DNA from: an uncultured Eubacteriales bacterium
GTDB lineage: Bacteria > Bacillota > Clostridia > Oscillospirales > Acutalibacteraceae
Length of the DNA stretch: 8,460 nt
Reading direction: 5' to 3'
NCBI GenBank assembly: GCA_934463265.1
Contig: CAKSIU010000028.1
Span: 1 to 8,460, forward strand
The notes beneath the pieces were generated by a model that did not search any database, was not told the DNA's origin, and was given only the letters and a program-made list of their open reading frames with translations. Of this stretch, positions 6,069 to 8,460 are shown one piece after another; positions within the stretch are counted from its first letter, which is position 1, and each line of letters begins with the position of its first letter. A program made the translations under genes and the position numbers.

Positions 6069-6467
6069 ATGAAAAATCGTCATGAAAATATAAAAAATGA
6101 GTTGGCTTACTTTTACAAAGTGATAAAAAATATGGATATAAAAGATAACATTAAACAGTCAAAAATAAATGAATGTGAGACGCCTCTTGATGAAATTTTG
6201 TATGACCAACTTTCTGTTGGCGAAAACATGGACAAGCATTTAGAAGAGCAAAATTTACTCGGATGGATTGAAATAATTGAAAACCCGAAATTATATGAAG
6301 CTGTGAAATCGCTATCTATTGAAGACCAAATATTCATAAGCTATATAGTTAAAGAAGGGCGAACTCAACGGGAGCTGGCAAAAATTTGTGGAATCAATCA
6401 AAGAACAGTCGGGCGTAAATTTGATAAAATATTAGTTTTGCTGAAGTCTATTTTGTTAATAAAGTAG
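6069..6467 (+). CDS. Sigma-70 region 4-like helix-turn-helix regulator
   Basis: A 132-residue protein. The N-terminal 75 residues are charged and helical with no domain I recognise. Residues about 78-128 (LSIEDQIFISYIVKEGRTQRE..., then AKICGINQRTVGRKFDKIL) have the sigma region 4 / response-regulator-like helix-turn-helix form, with the recognition helix near 110-122. Proteins of this size and fold occur upstream of xis and int in many conjugative and mobilisable elements of Firmicutes (the position of orf7 in Tn916), where they help turn on excision or transfer genes. No region 2 is present, so it is not a complete sigma factor. The SD GGAGGG is six bases from the ATG and lies within a hairpin. 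Its target is not known; the downstream xis-int genes are the obvious candidates. Confidence 0.7.
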   Translation: MKNRHENIKNELAYFYKVIKNMDIKDNIKQSKINECETPLDEILYDQLSVGENMDKHLEEQNLLGWIEIIENPKLYEAVKSLSIEDQIFISYIVKEGRTQRELAKICGINQRTVGRKFDKILVLLKSILLIK

Positions 6468-6526
6468 AAACTAAAAAATTTTTAAAAAATACGCCTCAAA
6501 AAACAGCCCAAAAGACTCTTATATAT

Positions 6527-6554
6527 ATAGAGGGATATTTTTCCATATCTCTAT
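6527..6554. repeat. Hairpin after the sigma-like gene
   Basis: ATAGAG (6527-6532) pairs with CTCTAT (6549-6554) and, past a GG bulge, ATAT with ATAT. There is no T-run, so it is not a standard terminator; it may protect or process the 3' end of the upstream mRNA. Confidence 0.4.
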
Positions 6555-6598
6555 TTGAAGCTTGAAAATCGAATATAAATATTTCAGTTACATTAAAT

Positions 6599-6805
6599 CG
6601 TTGGACAAGCGTTTTATCGGATACGCGAAGACCTCATTGAGCGAGCGGTAAACATCCAGATATAAAATTTGTGTGGTGGCAAATCCGCGATGAGTCCAAT
6701 AATTTACAATGGTACTCCTGTCCATAGTCGAGGTTAAGTCCCAGAGTGCAGTCCCAGTGTGGGGAACGTTGAATTCGTGTGATGCTGTCTTACCAACAGC
6801 AGGCT
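6599..6805 (+). ncRNA. Candidate structured RNA upstream of the excisionase gene
   Basis: A 377-base non-coding gap follows the sigma-like gene, and this part is far richer in G and C than the surroundings. By eye these stems fit together: TTGGA 6601-6605 with TCCAA 6695-6699; GCGT 6609-6612 with ACGC 6623-6626; CTCAT 6633-6637 with ATGAG 6690-6694; GCGG 6645-6648 with CCGC 6685-6688; ATGG 6709-6712 with CCAT 6722-6725; CCCA 6753-6756 with TGGG 6760-6763; TGCTGT 6783-6788 with ACAGCA 6796-6801. The last loop (TTACC, 6790-6794) is complementary to GGTAA at 6647-6651, a possible tertiary contact that would compete partly with the GCGG stem. A near-repeat, AGTCCCAG(A/T)GTG, occurs at 6737-6748 and 6750-6761. 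It may be a cis-regulatory leader of xis-int, an independent RNA, or a transfer-origin-like DNA structure. I cannot match it to a known family. Confidence 0.45.
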
Positions 6806-6843
6806 GAAATACTAAAAAATTTAAAGCAAAGGATGGTTAAATC

Positions 6844-7026
6844 TTGAAAAGAATGTTTACAAATTATCCAGACGTCGTTTCAATAAACGAATTAATGACG
6901 ATGCTTAATATTGGCAAAAAAACAGCATATTCTTTACTTCAATCCGAAGAAATAAAAAGTATCAAGGTCGGTAGGCAATATCGAATCCCGAAACGTTTTA
7001 TCATCGAGTATCTACAATGCAGTTAA
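6844..7026 (+). CDS. xis: Excisionase-type helix-turn-helix DNA-binding protein
   Basis: A 60-residue protein of the MerR-like/HTH_17 excisionase fold. After VVSINELMTMLNI comes GKKTAYSLLQSEEI, with the typical wing IKSIKVGRQYRIPKRFI and a short C-terminal helix. Such proteins bend DNA next to the attachment site and steer the integrase toward excision. The start is uncertain: a TTG at 6844 lies ten bases after AAAGGA, while the ATG at 6853 would give 57 residues with the whole domain kept. A rare TTG start would fit low expression. The integrase gene follows after 74 bases with its own possible promoter. The symbol reflects function by position, not a match to one named gene. Confidence 0.8.
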   Translation: MKRMFTNYPDVVSINELMTMLNIGKKTAYSLLQSEEIKSIKVGRQYRIPKRFIIEYLQCS

Positions 7027-7035
7027 CACGTTCCT

Positions 7036-7061
7036 TTGACAAGTATGTTATAATATATAAT
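7036..7061 (+). promoter_or_regulatory. Possible integrase promoter
   Basis: TTGACA at 7036-7041 and two overlapping TATAAT boxes at 7049-7054 and 7056-7061. The first TATAAT has an extended -10 (TGT before it, 7046-7048) and could act without a -35. The spacing from TTGACA to the second is only 14 bases, short of the usual 17. A separate integrase promoter after xis is plausible, but strength cannot be judged. Confidence 0.45.
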
Positions 7062-7100
7062 GTTAGAGAATGTGTCCATGCAATTTAGGAGGATACATTT

Positions 7101-8255
7101 ATGACAGGTTGTTTAAAAATTAAAAATGATACGTTTTATGCAGTGTTAAATTTGAAAGAGGGTGGCAAATATAAGCAAAAGTGGGTTTCAACGAAATTAA
7201 AAGTTAAAGGCAACAAATATAAGGCTATGGATTTTTTAAACAATTTGATGATTGAATACGAAGAAAAAAAAGCAGCTACGGACCCATCAGACATTTTGTT
7301 TACAGATTATTTAATACAATGGTTGGAGAAAAAGAAAAATAAGGTCGAAACGGTGACGTTTGAAGGCTATAAAACGCTGATAGACAACCATATCTACCCT
7401 TATTTTAAAAAGAAAAAATTTAAGCTTTCAGAAATAAAGCCTTCACATATTGCAGATTTTTATGAAAGTAAATTTAAAAATGGCCGTTGTGATGGCAAAG
7501 GCGGATTATCTATTCGAACGATAAAAATGTTGGCATTCATTATAAAAGCGGTGCTGGATGAAGCCACCTTTTACGAACTGATTTTACGAAATCCAGCTTC
7601 AAAAGTTCCTTTACCGAAAAAAGAGGATGAGGAAAAGAAATGCGTTTTTCTGGACGCTAAAAGTGCAAATGAAGTTCTAAAATTTTTTAGAGGCCATCAT
7701 TTGCAACCTTTGATTTACACAACTTTATATTACGGATTACGCCGAAGCGAGGTTTTAGGATTAAAGTGGGATGCCATAGACTTTGAAAACGACACGCTTG
7801 AAATTAAACACACCGTTGTAAAACACACAACAATTGTAGCAAAAGACAAAACAAAAACTGCAGCCGGAAAAAGAAAATACGCGCTTCTTCCAGAAATAAA
7901 GGAAGTTTTGCTAAACCTAAAAAAAGAAGCCCAAAACAACAAAAAAATATTGGGTAAAGAATATCAAAATACTGATTATATTTTTGTATGGCCGGATGGC
8001 AAACCATATAGACCTGACTACATAACACGCGAATTTCAAAAGGTCTTAAAAAGGAATGATTTTCCTCAGATGCGGTTTCATGATTTGAGGCACAGCTGCG
8101 CAAGTATTCTGTATGACAAAGGCTGGGAGTTAAAGGATATTCAAACCTGGCTTGGACATGCAGATATAGAAACCACAGCTGATGTTTACACCCATATTAG
8201 CAACACAAGAAAAAATAATATGGCCAAAGATATTCAACATACTTTCTCTTTATAA
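7101..8255 (+). CDS. int: Tyrosine-type site-specific integrase
   Basis: A complete 384-residue phage/ICE-type tyrosine recombinase. The order is an N-terminal arm-binding region (about 1-55, with FYAVLNLKEGGKYKQKWVS), a SAM-like core-binding domain (about 65-170), then the catalytic domain. The catalytic residues are all visible: R214 in YYGLRRSE, a likely lysine at 252 in the beta-hairpin, H327 and R330 in FHDLRH, H353 in LGH and the nucleophile Y363 in DVYTHI. It cuts and rejoins DNA at attachment sites to insert and excise the element. AGGAGG lies eight bases before the ATG. Its end points to the tandem repeats and candidate attachment site 35-70 bases downstream, the usual arrangement when the integrase is the last gene of an element. 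Overall layout resembles the Tn916-type xis-int end. Confidence 0.95.
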   Translation: MTGCLKIKNDTFYAVLNLKEGGKYKQKWVSTKLKVKGNKYKAMDFLNNLMIEYEEKKAATDPSDILFTDYLIQWLEKKKNKVETVTFEGYKTLIDNHIYPYFKKKKFKLSEIKPSHIADFYESKFKNGRCDGKGGLSIRTIKMLAFIIKAVLDEATFYELILRNPASKVPLPKKEDEEKKCVFLDAKSANEVLKFFRGHHLQPLIYTTLYYGLRRSEVLGLKWDAIDFENDTLEIKHTVVKHTTIVAKDKTKTAAGKRKYALLPEIKEVLLNLKKEAQNNKKILGKEYQNTDYIFVWPDGKPYRPDYITREFQKVLKRNDFPQMRFHDLRHSCASILYDKGWELKDIQTWLGHADIETTADVYTHISNTRKNNMAKDIQHTFSL

Positions 8256-8290
8256 AATCGTTTCAATTTATAATTTTATGGCTTGAGAAA

Positions 8291-8314
8291 ATTCGTAGAA
8301 AAATTCGTAGAAAC
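8291..8314. repeat. Tandem 12-bp repeats beside the candidate attachment site
   Basis: ATTCGTAGAAAA (8291-8302) is followed directly by ATTCGTAGAAAC (8303-8314), 11 of 12 identical. Short direct repeats next to the end of an element are typical arm-type binding sites for the N-terminal domain of tyrosine integrases. A related TTCGTAG occurs once at 504-510 near the candidate left end. Confidence 0.65.
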
Positions 8315-8329
8315 CTTTGCAAAGCTACC
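8311..8329. other. Candidate right attachment site
   Basis: AAACC followed by the 10-bp palindrome CTTTGCAAAG (8315-8324) and GCTACC, immediately after the tandem repeats and about 60 bases past the integrase stop. It shares CTTTGCAA-R-GCT with 547-558. The position is what one expects for the end of the element, but the exact crossover cannot be set without an empty site. Confidence 0.4.
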
Positions 8330-8367
8330 AATTAAATAAATTTAAAATACGTCAACATCTCAGCAAT

Positions 8368-8410
8368 GATGCGGAGTTTCAACTGTCGTTGAATAATGAA
8401 ACCCTGCATC
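8368..8410. repeat. Long imperfect hairpin right of the element
   Basis: GATGCGGAGTTTCA (8368-8381) pairs with TGAAACCCTGCATC (8397-8410) at 13 of 14 positions, counting one G-U. A competing perfect stem, TTCAAC/GTTGAA (8378-8383 and 8388-8393) with loop TGTC, lies inside. No T-run follows immediately on either strand. It may be an intergenic repeat, or the terminator of a gene beyond the window. I see no gene in 8330-8460. Confidence 0.5.
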
Positions 8411-8460
8411 TACTGTAGCATTAAAAAAATTTACTTTCTCAGCATCAGAATGAAAACAAT

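Noticed and set aside
6687..6735. Hammerhead ribozyme core suggested by GATGAG
   Set aside because: The CUGAUGA core is not present (the sequence is CGATGAG) and no matching GAAA and cleavage-site arms were found.
5931..8330. Calling the right half Tn916 itself
   Set aside because: Gene order (sigma-like regulator, xis, int) is similar, but the regulator sequence as I recall it differs from Tn916 orf7 and the transfer genes are not present; it is only a related layout.
1..8460. CRISPR array, rRNA or tRNA genes
   Set aside because: No regularly spaced repeats and no tRNA or rRNA signature were seen on either strand.

Overview
The window is AT-rich with strong Shine-Dalgarno sequences and compact operons, which suggests a low-GC Firmicute, probably a member of the Clostridia. 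That placement rests on composition and gene types only. It reads as three blocks: a phage or cell-wall gene remnant on the left, a leftward ribosomal-peptide (RiPP) operon in the middle, and a rightward regulator/excisionase/integrase module on the right.

Left flank (about 1-500, + strand): the 3' end of a LysM protein whose upstream part is missing or broken, followed by a small phage-type membrane protein.

Middle (5200 down to 635, - strand): a promoter near 5173-5201 leads into a 51-residue, cysteine-free, very hydrophobic precursor peptide. A strong hairpin follows, then four closely spaced genes: a PqqD-like leader-binding domain fused to a GNAT-like domain, a radical SAM enzyme, an ABC ATPase and an ABC-2 type permease. 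The expected flow is that PqqD holds the leader, the radical SAM enzyme modifies the core, and the transporter exports the product or protects the producer. The core has V or I at every second position over 13 residues and no Cys, Trp, Lys or Tyr. Thioether and Lys-Trp chemistries therefore look unlikely, while backbone epimerisation or another radical C-H chemistry remains possible.

Right (5200-8330, + strand): a roughly 0.85 kb stretch without ordinary genes holds two rho-independent terminators, a possible small RNA and a 12-codon leader peptide. The leader stop codon abuts a hairpin that bulges out the ribosome binding site of a sigma-70 region-4-like regulator. After the regulator come a roughly 200-nt region rich in mutually compatible stems (likely a structured RNA or other structured DNA element), an excisionase-type helix-turn-helix protein and a complete tyrosine integrase. 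Tandem 12-bp repeats and a possible attachment site lie just past the integrase.

A similar motif (CTTTGCAA-R-GCT) occurs at 547-558 and 8315-8326. If these are the two ends, the RiPP operon and the integrase module form one compact element of about 7.8 kb lying next to phage remnants, with no relaxase or replication gene inside. This boundary call is an inference.
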